A stretch of DNA of 43,140 nt, from positions 1-43,140 of IMG/VR virus record IMGVR_UViG_3300034684_000039; one strand, 5' to 3'. The notes under the pieces are model-generated. The model made no database searches and had not been told where the DNA came from. It saw only the letters and a program-made list of their open reading frames with translations. Made by a program: the position numbers and the translations under genes. Positions 6,706 to 12,528 of this stretch are shown here, piece after piece. How positions within the stretch are numbered: position 1 is the first letter of the stretch; each line of letters begins with the position of its first letter. The DNA is from a virus.

Positions 6706-6721
6706 TTAAATCATCTCCTTT

Positions 6722-6913
6722 TTACTCATTATCAAATATATCGTCGTCTTTATAGTTTAGTATCTCTTTAATTTTAAGTGCTAAAGGCAGCCTTGGAGTT
6801 CTGTGTCCATTCTCTATTCTAGAATAAGTGGATACATCTATATTTAGAAGCTTTGCCACTTTTGATTGACTATATCCCATTTTCTCTCTTGCCTGTTTCA
6901 TCTTTGTTCTCAT
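6722..6913 (-). CDS. XRE-family regulator, 63 aa
   Basis: A single Cro/CI-type helix-turn-helix: MKQAREKMGYSQSKVAKLLN, then IDVSTYSRIENGHRTPRLPL and ALKIKEILNY. There is no dimerisation or protease domain, so it is Cro-like rather than a CI repressor. It ends just before the ERF gene. It is one of three small XRE proteins in the same operon and may tune early transcription. Confidence 0.85.
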   Translation of the reverse strand: MRTKMKQAREKMGYSQSKVAKLLNIDVSTYSRIENGHRTPRLPLALKIKEILNYKDDDIFDNE

Positions 6914-6917
6914 CTTA

Positions 6918-7223
6918 TCACCATCTTTGGTTTAATTCTAATAATTTATTTGCATTAATTTTATAGTAGTGTATGCCATTTTCAATCTTTATTAAATCCT
7001 CGATTAGCCCTAGTAAACGCAATCGTCTTATCCCTGATATATAAGTGTATTCTTGTATGTGCATATCCTTTAAAAGTTTAGGAACGTCTACTTTTAGGAC
7101 TTCATTTTCTATATTCTCGTAAATAAAGATATTGACACACACTACAAATGCAGAGTCTATAATCAAATATTGCTTCAGGTAAGGATATTTGCTTTTTTTA
7201 AACATATTAGTCATTTCGCTCAT
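6918..7223 (-). CDS. Hypothetical 101-aa protein with winged-helix character
   Basis: Residues about 20-101 (YLIIDSAFVVCVNIFIYENI, VDVPKLLKDMHIQEYTYISG, IRRLRLLGLIEDLIKIENGI) look like a small winged-helix domain of the replication-initiator or MarR type; family not identified. Its 5' end overlaps the upstream XRE gene, and the exact start is unsure among three nearby ATGs. It lies between two XRE regulators, which suggests a regulatory function. Confidence 0.6.
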   Translation of the reverse strand: MSEMTNMFKKSKYPYLKQYLIIDSAFVVCVNIFIYENIENEVLKVDVPKLLKDMHIQEYTYISGIRRLRLLGLIEDLIKIENGIHYYKINANKLLELNQRW

Positions 7224-7425
7224 ATCCTAGCTCTTTTTCTATATCTTCAAATAAATCTCTGTAATCAATATCTAACGCTTTTGCTACCTTGATAGCAAAG
7301 TAAGCACTAGGTATCCTTGTCCCTGTTTCTACTTTGTGCAGTGTGTTCTTAGCCACACCTGCAATTTTAACAAACTCGTCAATGTTATAACCTTTTGACA
7401 ATCTTAATTCTCTTAAATTTAACAT
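7207..7425 (-). CDS. XRE-family regulator, 72 aa
   Basis: A compact helix-turn-helix protein: LRELRLSKGYNIDEFVKIAG, VAKNTLHKVETGTRIPSAYF, AIKVAKALDIDYRDLFEDIE. The whole protein is little more than the DNA-binding domain with an acidic C-terminal helix. The start has GAGATGATGCT upstream. It overlaps the next gene. It probably binds an operator in the early control region; which one cannot be read from sequence. Confidence 0.85.
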   Translation of the reverse strand: MLNLRELRLSKGYNIDEFVKIAGVAKNTLHKVETGTRIPSAYFAIKVAKALDIDYRDLFEDIEKELGYERND

Positions 7426-7464
7426 AGCATCATCTCATTTATTTTAGACTGATATAACAAGCTC

Positions 7465-7656
7465 TTAAATATCAATCTTAACACTTTCTTTCACCTCTTT
7501 AATAATCATCTCATAAAGATGGAGCTTTATAACATTGAATGGATATTCTATTTGTTCTCTCGTTTCAATTTCCCCGTCATAAGCCTTTAACGAAATATCT
7601 TTCAGCTTATCCATATATTCTATGATGTACTTGATGTCTTTTTCTGTCATTAACAT
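7465..7656 (-). CDS. Hypothetical 63-aa helical protein
   Basis: Not recognised. A short charged helical protein (MLMTEKDIKYIIEYMDKLKD onward). The ATG at 7656 has GGGAG 9 bases upstream; an in-frame GTG three codons earlier is too near that site. It overlaps the 3' part of a possible membrane peptide gene in another frame. Confidence 0.5.
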   Translation of the reverse strand: MLMTEKDIKYIIEYMDKLKDISLKAYDGEIETREQIEYPFNVIKLHLYEMIIKEVKESVKIDI

Positions 7657-7774
7657 TTTTTTCACTCTCCCTAATTAGATTTAACAAACTTATTATAGAC
7701 ATTACCATAAAAACAATGCTAATTTTAAAACTAAATAGACTTGTTATGATACTTAGTGTAAGAAATATTTCCAA
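7607..7774 (-). CDS. Possible small membrane protein, 55 aa, TTG start
   Basis: The TTG start has GAGGGGAG 8 bases upstream. The peptide begins MEIFLTLSIITSLFSFKISI and continues VFMVMSIISLLNLI, a long hydrophobic stretch followed by a basic tail (NVNDRKRHQVHHRIYG). The good ribosome site and clear membrane-segment character support it. Against it is a 50-base overlap with the next gene in a different frame. Function unknown. Confidence 0.4.
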   Translation of the reverse strand: MEIFLTLSIITSLFSFKISIVFMVMSIISLLNLIRESEKNVNDRKRHQVHHRIYG

Positions 7775-7876
7775 TATAGATTCTCCCCTCTAAAATTGAC
7801 CTGTAACGATACTTTTTTACCTTAGCCATATAATTAGTTGACTCTCATATAAAAAACGCTGTAGAGTACCATTTTT

Positions 7877-8239
7877 TTAGTCTAAAGGGTATAACCTAGT
7901 TATAGCTCTTAAATTAGATTGTTCATTCAGTAATTTTTCTAATTTTATCTTGGAAATCTTGTTTTCTTTTACTGTTTCTTTGTATTCTGCAAGTATAGAA
8001 TTAAAACTTGCATTTGTAGCCTTAGCTTGTTCAATTGCAACTTTTCTTTTTGCATCATTTGAGTACAAAGCTTTTCCATTTTCATCAACTGCATTATATA
8101 CTGTATCGGAAATATCTAGTTCTATCTTTTTCAGTTCTTCTTCAAGCTGCAATTCTTTGTCTATAGAGTTTAGCAATTCAATTTGTATAGTGTAAATCTC
8201 GTCTACTAATTCCATTAGTCTTTTTTCAATATTATTCAT
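7877..8239 (-). CDS. Coiled-coil hypothetical protein, 120 aa
   Basis: Almost entirely helical. It has two heptad-rich segments (RLMELVDEIYTIQIELLNSI to about residue 45, and KETVKENKISKIKLEKLLNE near the end) separated by a turn region (DENGKALYSNDAKRKVAIEQ). The layout resembles small two-helix coiled-coil proteins found near phage recombination genes, but I cannot assign a family. It has a strong AGGAG ribosome site. Confidence 0.6.
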   Translation of the reverse strand: MNNIEKRLMELVDEIYTIQIELLNSIDKELQLEEELKKIELDISDTVYNAVDENGKALYSNDAKRKVAIEQAKATNASFNSILAEYKETVKENKISKIKLEKLLNEQSNLRAITRLYPLD

Positions 8240-8253
8240 ATCAACATCTCCTT

Positions 8254-8583
8254 TTATAATAAATCTTCTAGATTCCCTATCTTATCGAAAGTTTGTTTTA
8301 GTTTTTCTTCCAGTTCTTCGTCTTTCTTTTCTTCATATTCCCGTGCTAACTCATAGAAGGCTTTAATGCAGTCAGTACAGAGAGTAAAATTTTTAAATAC
8401 TATTAAATTTGTTTCCTCGTTGCACACTTCGCAATGAGCATATGCCTTGCCTATGACTATAAAGTCGCCTTCAATAAATACTGATAAGGGTTGATTATCT
8501 TTTATCTTCAAGTATCTTAAGACGCTGGAAGGCACCCTGATGTAATTGTTTTTTATTCTAGTTTTGTCAGACACTAACTTCAT
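8254..8583 (-). CDS. AbrB-like regulator with four-cysteine zinc site and acidic tail
   Basis: Residues 1-46 form a SpoVT/AbrB-type domain (KTRIKNNYIRVPSSVLRYLK, then QPLSVFIEGDFIVIGKA). Next comes a zinc ribbon C51-x2-C54 ... C69-x2-C72 and a Glu/Lys-rich helix (YELAREYEEKKDEELEEKLK). The architecture parallels the AbrB-zinc protein at 2.9-3.15 kb, but the metal ligands differ. It is probably a DNA-binding regulator. Its ATG overlaps the stop of an upstream membrane peptide gene. Confidence 0.75.
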   Translation of the reverse strand: MKLVSDKTRIKNNYIRVPSSVLRYLKIKDNQPLSVFIEGDFIVIGKAYAHCEVCNEETNLIVFKNFTLCTDCIKAFYELAREYEEKKDEELEEKLKQTFDKIGNLEDLL

Positions 8584-8696
8584 TTTATCAACTTCTTTAC
8601 TAATCTAAATATATAGTCTGATAGATAATAAACAATAGTGGCCAGCATCAATAGTTTGAAAAAGTTGTTCATATAGTACAAGAACATTATCCCCAT
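8580..8696 (-). CDS. Small membrane peptide, 38 aa
   Basis: A GGGGGG ribosome site 5 bases before the ATG, an ATGA overlap with the next gene, and a hydrophobic core (FKLLMLATIVYYLSDYIF) with a basic C-terminus (RLVKKLIK) make a convincing single-pass membrane peptide. Role unknown. Small early membrane peptides of phages can affect host membranes or superinfection, but nothing here shows that. Confidence 0.5.
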   Translation of the reverse strand: MGIMFLYYMNNFFKLLMLATIVYYLSDYIFRLVKKLIK

Positions 8697-8707
8697 ATTA
8701 ACCCCCC

Positions 8708-8965
8708 TTAAAGTATGACATCATCACCTAGAATCTCATCAATACTAACATTAAATATGTTTGCAAGTTTTACTAGGTCCTTTTCTGTAAGCATTGTAAG
8801 CCCTTTTTCTCTTTTGTCGTACTGCATTACAGACATACCCATTAGCTTAGCTACTTGTGCCTTACTGTAGTTGTTTTCAATCCTTAACTTGATTAAATTC
8901 CTTTTCTTCCCATATACAGTAATAGCATCATTACCATATATTTTTTTCTTCCAACCGCCCCTCAC
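8708..8965 (-). CDS. XRE-family regulator, 85 aa
   Basis: The helix-turn-helix spans about residues 20-80: RNLIKLRIENNYSKAQVAKL, MGMSVMQYDKREKGLTMLTE, LVKLANIFNVSIDEILGDD. The C-terminal DEILGDD is a common end of this domain. GTG is taken as the start with GAGGTG 6 bases upstream; the first 18 residues precede the domain and could be shorter. It is the first of three XRE genes in the leftward operon and is preceded by a hairpin terminator that may limit its expression. Confidence 0.8.
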   Translation of the reverse strand: MRGGWKKKIYGNDAITVYGKKRNLIKLRIENNYSKAQVAKLMGMSVMQYDKREKGLTMLTEKDLVKLANIFNVSIDEILGDDVIL

Positions 8966-8983
8966 CTTATCACCTCTTTTCTA

Positions 8984-9007
8984 GGAAAGGGCAGGATAAA
9001 CCTGCCC
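8984..9007 (-). terminator. Hairpin after the 9.0-9.4 kb gene
   Basis: GGGCAGG (8989-8995) pairs with CCTGCCC (9001-9007) around a 5-base loop, directly after a stop codon. On the leftward strand the stem is followed by TTTCCT, a weak U-run, so it is a partial terminator at best. Similar stop-plus-hairpin arrangements follow the genes ending near 10497, 11259 and 11541. Confidence 0.5.
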
Positions 9008-9008
9008 A

Positions 9009-9395
9009 TTATAGTTTTAGTTCTTCTTCTAGACATTCTATAAATTCGTCTACACTATCTCCACCACCAGTATCTTTTGCAAATGCTGAAGCCCATATAA
9101 TGTCAGTACCCGCTATATCTTTTGAATCGTCTTTATAGCAATCATGTTTAGTTATAGTATTATTTCTCCATACAACTACAAGAGTAGGTGTCGCCCATAT
9201 AGAGCCATTAATCCCGCATATTTCTAAATATTCTTCATCTGTTAATAAGTCTGGATAAATATAATCTTCATCTGCATTATACATAGTAGCATATGTCCAT
9301 TTCCAATCTTCAGCCATTCCTGCGTATACTTTTTTAATATCATCTTTGTTCGCCTCTGTAAACTTTAGTATTGCTTTTTTATCATACCTTTTCAT
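9009..9395 (-). CDS. Hypothetical 128-aa acidic early protein
   Basis: Not recognised. The protein begins MKRYDKKAILKFTEANKDDI and has a mixed alpha/beta pattern with SIWATPTLVVVWRNNTIT, a Gly-rich turn (KDTGGGDSV) and an acidic end. There is no membrane segment. GGAG lies 8 bases before the ATG. It belongs to the promoter-proximal accessory cluster of the early operon, where phages commonly keep host-takeover or anti-defence genes; that is inference from position. Confidence 0.65.
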   Translation of the reverse strand: MKRYDKKAILKFTEANKDDIKKVYAGMAEDWKWTYATMYNADEDYIYPDLLTDEEYLEICGINGSIWATPTLVVVWRNNTITKHDCYKDDSKDIAGTDIIWASAFAKDTGGGDSVDEFIECLEEELKL

Positions 9396-9452
9396 CAAAT
9401 CATCTCCTTTAAGTATAGTATAACAAGTATTTGCCTACCTGTCAACTATAAA

Positions 9453-9719
9453 TTAAAATATTTCCCCCTTCCTAACAAGATAACCATATTCAAAGTCAGC
9501 GACAATATCTAAATCATCTTCTTTGCTGTAATCTTCAGCTTTTACATAGTAATACTTGCTTGCTATGTCTTTAATGTTGAAAAAAACATATTGGTTCAAA
9601 GACGTATCTCCAAGATAAGTATATAAGAGATACAACCCTTGTTCCCCGAAATCATCAAATAAACCCTCGTTAATAAACTCTTGTCTAAACTCTTTATATC
9701 CTACTGATTTAACAATCAC
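9453..9719 (-). CDS. Early acidic protein, distant paralogue of the two at 11.3-11.8 kb
   Basis: An 88-aa protein that aligns by eye with two others in this operon. FRQEFINEGLFDDFGEQGLY corresponds to their F(K)xEFxxYFTxEGAEMLY, then LYTYL, and DYSKEDDLDIVADFEYGYLV corresponds to their EEELNII-x-x-G-x-TGVLVEW. Translation starts at GTG, overlapping the stop of the upstream gene (GTGA), with GGAG 8 bases away. Function unknown. Several copies of a small acidic protein near an early promoter suggest an inhibitor or mimic family, but this is not shown. Confidence 0.6.
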   Translation of the reverse strand: MIVKSVGYKEFRQEFINEGLFDDFGEQGLYLLYTYLGDTSLNQYVFFNIKDIASKYYYVKAEDYSKEDDLDIVADFEYGYLVRKGEIF

Positions 9720-9964
9720 TTTACCAACTCCTTTACTATTTTTTTTAGTTCTTTCTCATTGATGCAATGTTCTATAGCTGATATATAACATTCAAATTCA
9801 ATTTCATTATTAATACAAAGCTGCAATCTAACTTCATAATTCATAAGATAAAATTTTAAGTTGATATTCTTTGCCTCTTCCTTAACCAAAAAACCAAGTC
9901 CTAAGTTTTCTAAGTCAGTAAAAGAAATATTTAAATCAGTATCAGCAATCTTGAAATAGTTCAT
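9716..9964 (-). CDS. Hypothetical 82-aa early protein
   Basis: Not recognised. It is beta-rich in the first half (YFKIADTDLNISFTDLENLG, KFYLMNYEVRLQLCINNEIE) and ends in a charged helix (NEKELKKIVKELVK). The AGGAGATGATTTAATG start signal matches those of its neighbours. Its stop overlaps the GTG of the next gene, so the two are coupled. Confidence 0.6.
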   Translation of the reverse strand: MNYFKIADTDLNISFTDLENLGLGFLVKEEAKNINLKFYLMNYEVRLQLCINNEIEFECYISAIEHCINEKELKKIVKELVK

Positions 9965-10002
9965 TAAATCATCTCCTAGAAAGGCAAAGAGGAAAACCCC
10001 CT

Positions 10003-10335
10003 TTACCTCGTTTTATATTGTTTCAATACATATAATGCCCTTTTTCTTTTTCTGTCATCATACCAACTATTTATTGCGTCAATAGCATCTTTTTTCTTAT
10101 TGAATGTTATAAAATATATCTCCTCGTCATACATATATAACTCAACTTTATGCTTGAAAGTTTCAGGTAGGACCATATCAATAACATCAAGTACCGTCAA
10201 TTCTTTTTCTTCCAGGTAATTTTTTTCTTCTTCTGTTAATAACTTTTCATAAAGTTCTTCACTACAGCGACAATCAATATAAACCTTATCCCTGAGTAAT
10301 TGTTTTTTTACTTTTTCTTTGATTTCCTTTAACAT
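10003..10335 (-). CDS. Hypothetical 110-aa early protein
   Basis: Not recognised. Charged, mostly helical at both ends (MLKEIKEKVKKQLLRDK; AINSWYDDRKRKRALYVLKQ), with a central acidic portion (LLTEEEKNYLEEKELTVLDV) and strands VELYMYDEEIYFITF. There is a strong AAAGGAG site 8 bases from the ATG. A hairpin (GTGCC/GGCAC at 10438-10455) lies in the leader between it and the upstream gene. Confidence 0.6.
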   Translation of the reverse strand: MLKEIKEKVKKQLLRDKVYIDCRCSEELYEKLLTEEEKNYLEEKELTVLDVIDMVLPETFKHKVELYMYDEEIYFITFNKKKDAIDAINSWYDDRKRKRALYVLKQYKTR

Positions 10336-10476
10336 TTAGAGCATCTCCTTTTTTTAATTTCATAGTGTAAACTATTTTAAGCTAAATAATTTAAGCAAAA
10401 AGCTATTACAAAAGTGATACGATTGTATTGTTTATAGGTGCCAGAAATTCGGCACTAGTCTAAGAATGGGTATTTA

Positions 10477-10498
10477 AGAGGGCTTTTAGCCGCCCTCT
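10477..10498 (-). terminator. Hairpin after the 10.5-10.9 kb gene
   Basis: AGAGGGC (10477-10483) and GCCCTCT (10492-10498) form a 7-bp GC-rich stem overlapping the stop codon of the leftward gene. It is followed on that strand by TTAAAT, so termination is probably partial. A second stem (10438-10455) lies just downstream. Confidence 0.5.
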
Positions 10499-10871
10499 AC
10501 AGTGATATGCCTAGATTAGTTCCTAAACTTGATACATCAGCTGTTATTATGAATTGATTATCAACTAGTTTATACTTGATATTGTTCTTGTTTTTCGTCA
10601 TATTGCCTTGCTCGACTGTTGGTCTATCGAATACTTCTTTACCTTTATAGAACGTGAATCTGAAAGGTGATACAATGATTTTTAGGCTGCTTTCTGACTC
10701 GCTTAGCGTGATGTTTAAATTGCCTATTTCTACCCTGTCGTATTCTCCTCCGATGCTAAAGTTATAATTCTGGAATTTTCCGTTGTAGATGTTAAAATAA
10801 AGCCCATTTTCTTCATCTTTCTTAAAGATATTAATGCTTTGTCTGTCCAATATTATTTTGATTTTTTGCAT
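10497..10871 (-). CDS. Hypothetical beta-rich 124-aa early protein
   Basis: Not recognised. Almost entirely predicted beta strands (KIKIILDRQSINIFKK, LYFNIYNGKFQNYNFSIGG, VEIGNLNITLSESESSLKII, FRFTFYKGKEVFDRPT), with no cysteines. It is the first gene behind a near-consensus leftward promoter, so it should be among the most strongly expressed early genes. The AAAGGAGAGGTGGAAAATG start is clear. A host-interaction role is plausible from position only. Confidence 0.65.
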   Translation of the reverse strand: MQKIKIILDRQSINIFKKDEENGLYFNIYNGKFQNYNFSIGGEYDRVEIGNLNITLSESESSLKIIVSPFRFTFYKGKEVFDRPTVEQGNMTKNKNNIKYKLVDNQFIITADVSSLGTNLGISL

Positions 10872-10929
10872 TTTCCACCTCTCCTTTTTATTCTATTTTT
10901 TTAGTTCGCTTTGCCTTCCTGTCAATTAT

Positions 10930-10958
10930 ATTATATCAAGACACTTTTTTATTGTCAA
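10930..10958 (-). promoter_or_regulatory. Consensus early promoter P2 (leftward)
   Basis: On the minus strand TTGACA (10953-10958) is followed by a 17-base spacer and TATAAT (10930-10935), a perfect sigma-A type promoter. It stands 59 bases upstream of the 10.5-10.9 kb gene. Its leader (GCGAACTAA and AATAAAAAGGAGA elements) resembles that of the promoter at 11.86 kb. Confidence 0.85.
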
Positions 10959-10971
10959 GCTCAATTTTAAG

Positions 10972-11205
10972 AATGTGCATTTTCAGCCGAAAAATGCCCT
11001 TCCTCCACCGCCTGGATACAACTTTTTTGACTTGATGAAATTCCTTATAGGTAGACTAAATCCCCCTTCCTAGTTGAAAATACTAGCTCCCAGGGATTTT
11101 ATTCAATTTTATGTAATTTTGTAATAGTCTGGGAATAATTGGTAAATGTGCATTTTCCAACACAAAATGCCCTTCCTCCACCGTCTAGATACAAGTTTTT
11201 TTGAC
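10972..11205. repeat. Two 60-bp imperfect direct repeats with a conserved stem in a 387-bp gene-free gap
   Basis: Copy A (10972-11031) and copy B (11145-11205) share AATGTGCATTTT, AAAATGCCCTTCCTCCACCG, then C/T-T-G/A-GATACAA and a T-run ending GAC. Within each, GCATTTT and AAAATGC form a 7-bp stem around a 7-base loop. The stems are identical while the loops differ at most positions (CAGCCGA versus CCAACAC). The whole gap 10872-11258 has no convincing gene. Copy A ends 14 bases upstream of promoter P2. It may be an operator, an RNA element or an origin. Confidence 0.75.
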
Positions 11206-11217
11206 ATTTATTGTCAA
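11201..11217. promoter_or_regulatory. Palindromic operator-like site
   Basis: TTGACA (11201-11206) and TGTCAA (11212-11217) are perfect inverted half-sites around 5 bases, overlapping the end of repeat copy B. Size and symmetry fit a dimeric helix-turn-helix operator, and three XRE proteins are encoded downstream. The half-site also resembles a -35 box, so a promoter reading leftward is possible. Confidence 0.4.
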
Positions 11218-11258
11218 TATGTAAAATATGTAAGTAGAGGCAAGCAGGTTATACCCGC

Positions 11259-11486
11259 CTACCATTCCACTAATACGCCCGTGCTACCTTTGGCGATAAT
11301 ATTTAACTCTTCTTCATCATATTTGTGCATATCTTCAAACAAAATAAAGTCAAATTGCTTTTTTATTGCCTCTTTTTCGTTTTGAAATAATTTGCTTAAA
11401 TAGGTGTATAGCATCTCAGCTCCCTCGACTGTAAAGTATTCCGCAAATTCTTCTTTGAAATTTTTAAGCGTTAACTCTTTTACCAT
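11259..11486 (-). CDS. Small acidic early protein, paralogue of the next upstream gene
   Basis: A 75-aa protein reading MVKELTLKNFKEEFAEYFTV, then EGAEMLYTYLSKLFQ, KKQFDFILFEDMHKYDEEEL and a GSTGVLVEW end. It is clearly paralogous to the gene at 11.54-11.79 kb over its whole length, with an 8-residue deletion in the middle, and more distantly to the 88-aa gene at 9.45 kb. The ATG at 11486 has GGAG 9 bases upstream. Function unknown. It lies in the first early transcript. Confidence 0.65.
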   Translation of the reverse strand: MVKELTLKNFKEEFAEYFTVEGAEMLYTYLSKLFQNEKEAIKKQFDFILFEDMHKYDEEELNIIAKGSTGVLVEW

Positions 11487-11540
11487 TTTCAACAACTCCT
11501 TTTATTTATTAATTAGATGAAGGTAAGCAGGATAACCTGC

Positions 11541-11792
11541 TCACCACTCAACTAATACGCCTGTAAATCCTACGTCAATTATGTTCAATTCTTCTTCTTT
11601 ATAGTCTTCCATGTCATCTTTTAAGATGAAGTCGAATTGGCCTTTAATTGTTGCTTCGTCGATTAATCTGTATTCGTCTTCATACGCGAATGCTTCAGCA
11701 AGATAGCTATATAGCATTTCTGCGCCCTCGGCTGTGAAATAGTCCTCAAACTCTCTTTTGAAATTAGTTAGATTTAATTCTTTTACTAACAT
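11541..11792 (-). CDS. Small acidic early protein, first gene of the leftward operon
   Basis: An 83-aa protein reading MLVKELNLTNFKREFEDYFT, EGAEMLYSYLAEAFAYEDEY, IKGQFDFILKDDMEDYKEEE and GFTGVLVEW. It is very acidic overall. It has a paralogue immediately downstream and a distant one at 9.45 kb. It is the promoter-proximal gene of the early unit, behind a strong sigma-A promoter, a typical place for host-takeover, DNA-mimic or anti-defence proteins; that role is inference and I recognise no family. The ATG at 11792 is set by GGAG 9 bases upstream rather than an ATG adjacent to it. Confidence 0.65.
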   Translation of the reverse strand: MLVKELNLTNFKREFEDYFTAEGAEMLYSYLAEAFAYEDEYRLIDEATIKGQFDFILKDDMEDYKEEELNIIDVGFTGVLVEW

Positions 11793-11857
11793 TGTTAACA
11801 TCTCCTTTTTATTCTATTATCTTAGTTCGCTTTTGTCTTTGTCTCTCTGTCAATTAT

Positions 11858-11885
11858 AGTATACCATCTTCATCGAAAAAGTCAA
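11858..11885 (-). promoter_or_regulatory. Early promoter P1 (leftward)
   Basis: On the minus strand TTGACT (11880-11885), a 16-base spacer and TATACT (11858-11863), with a second TATAAT just downstream. It is the only strong promoter found in front of the first leftward gene. Its untranslated leader is similar to that of P2, indicating that the two promoter regions arose by duplication. Confidence 0.8.
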
Positions 11886-11926
11886 CACTTTTTTTAATTA
11901 AGCTATTTGCTGCTGCTTTGTGTGTG

Positions 11927-12029
11927 TATAATAGAAGAAACTCAACCAAGTGAGTTTTTTTGTGCGTGCGTCGTGCGTGTGTGTGCGTGTGTGTGCGTGT
12001 ATATAATGGAAGAAACTCAACCAAGTGAG
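11927..12029. repeat. Duplicated 28-bp TATAAT element flanking a GT/GC alternating tract
   Basis: TATAATAGAAGAAACTCAAC plus CAAGTGAG at 11927-11954 recurs with one change at 12002-12029. Between them lies a stretch of alternating purine-pyrimidine (GTGCGTG and GTGTGTG units). In the first copy ACTCA/TGAGT forms a hairpin followed by seven T, a terminator form; in the second copy the T-run is replaced by AGGAGGAG. It may be a promoter-terminator switch region or a slippage-prone tract. The rest of the gene-free span 11793-12528 holds phased repeats and a late promoter, described separately. Confidence 0.65.
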
Positions 12030-12075
12030 AGGAGGAGACCGGGGAAAAGGAACTCCATATTTGGTGGAACTATAT

Positions 12076-12219
12076 AACAATCAATATATGTCTTTATCAT
12101 AATTTTCTAAATGTCCTAAATATGAATATTATTTTTAAACAACCAATATACGTCTAAATAGTATTTTTCTAAATGTTCTATTTTATTACAATGATTTTTC
12201 AGACAATCCATTTATATCT
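12076..12219. repeat. Three phased repeats, 62-63-bp period
   Basis: Copies at 12076-12118 and 12138-12180 share AACAAYCAATATAYGTCT and, 27 bases after the start, TTTTCTAAATGTYCTA, at exactly the same spacing. A third, weaker copy of the first half begins at 12202. The period is close to six helical turns, which would put a bound protein on one face of the DNA. They lie between the divergent early and late units, so an origin iteron set or late-activator binding sites are the obvious candidates. Confidence 0.65.
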
Positions 12220-12410
12220 ATATTGCACTTATTATATGTATCTCATTAGTGTACTATGTTTTATTAGTATATAGTGATAGGTTATATATATAATATTTCG
12301 CATAGTGTTTTTTATATCTTCTTTTTTATTCTTTATTGCCACGCTTTGTAAGGTATCTTTTATTCCGATGTTTTTGCTATATTGTATTTTGTCGATGTCT
12401 TTAAAATGAC

Positions 12411-12438
12411 TTGTTATATTTTTGGTATTGGGTATAAT
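12411..12438 (+). promoter_or_regulatory. Candidate late promoter (rightward)
   Basis: TTGTTA (12411-12416), a 16-base spacer and a perfect TATAAT (12433-12438), reading toward the packaging and structural genes. The -35 box is weak, as expected if a phage activator assists. Transcripts would begin about 40 bases before a strong hairpin terminator. Confidence 0.5.
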
Positions 12439-12481
12439 ATAGATAGATGTTGTATCAAATATCTCCTTTTTATTTTGTTTT

Positions 12482-12515
12482 CCCACTGGCACTTATGTGT
12501 TGGTGGGTTTTTTTA
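12482..12515 (+). terminator. Leader terminator in front of the late operon
   Basis: CCCACTGGCAC (12482-12492) pairs with GTGTTGGTGGG (12497-12507), including three G-U pairs, around a TTAT loop, followed by eight T. It is a textbook intrinsic terminator, yet the first late gene starts only 14 bases beyond it. Either it ends transcripts from upstream, or late expression depends on read-through or antitermination. Confidence 0.8.
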
Positions 12516-12528
12516 TAGAGGTGTTAGT

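Noticed and set aside
11898-12080. Leftward 60-codon frame with HTHTRTHTHD-type repeats
   Set aside because: It is a translation of the GT/GC alternating tract and of the duplicated 28-bp element; composition is purely that of simple sequence and there is no ribosome site.
12232-12492. Leftward 86-codon frame in the control region
   Set aside because: An AAAAGGAGATA run lies near its 5' part, but no ATG, GTG or TTG in frame follows it at a suitable distance. The frame crosses the late promoter and terminator on the other strand and no promoter drives it. It could be a decayed early gene, but support is too weak.
12382-12528. N-terminal extension of the first late gene
   Set aside because: The frame is open upstream but runs through the candidate late promoter and the leader terminator; the ATG at 12529 has the ribosome site.
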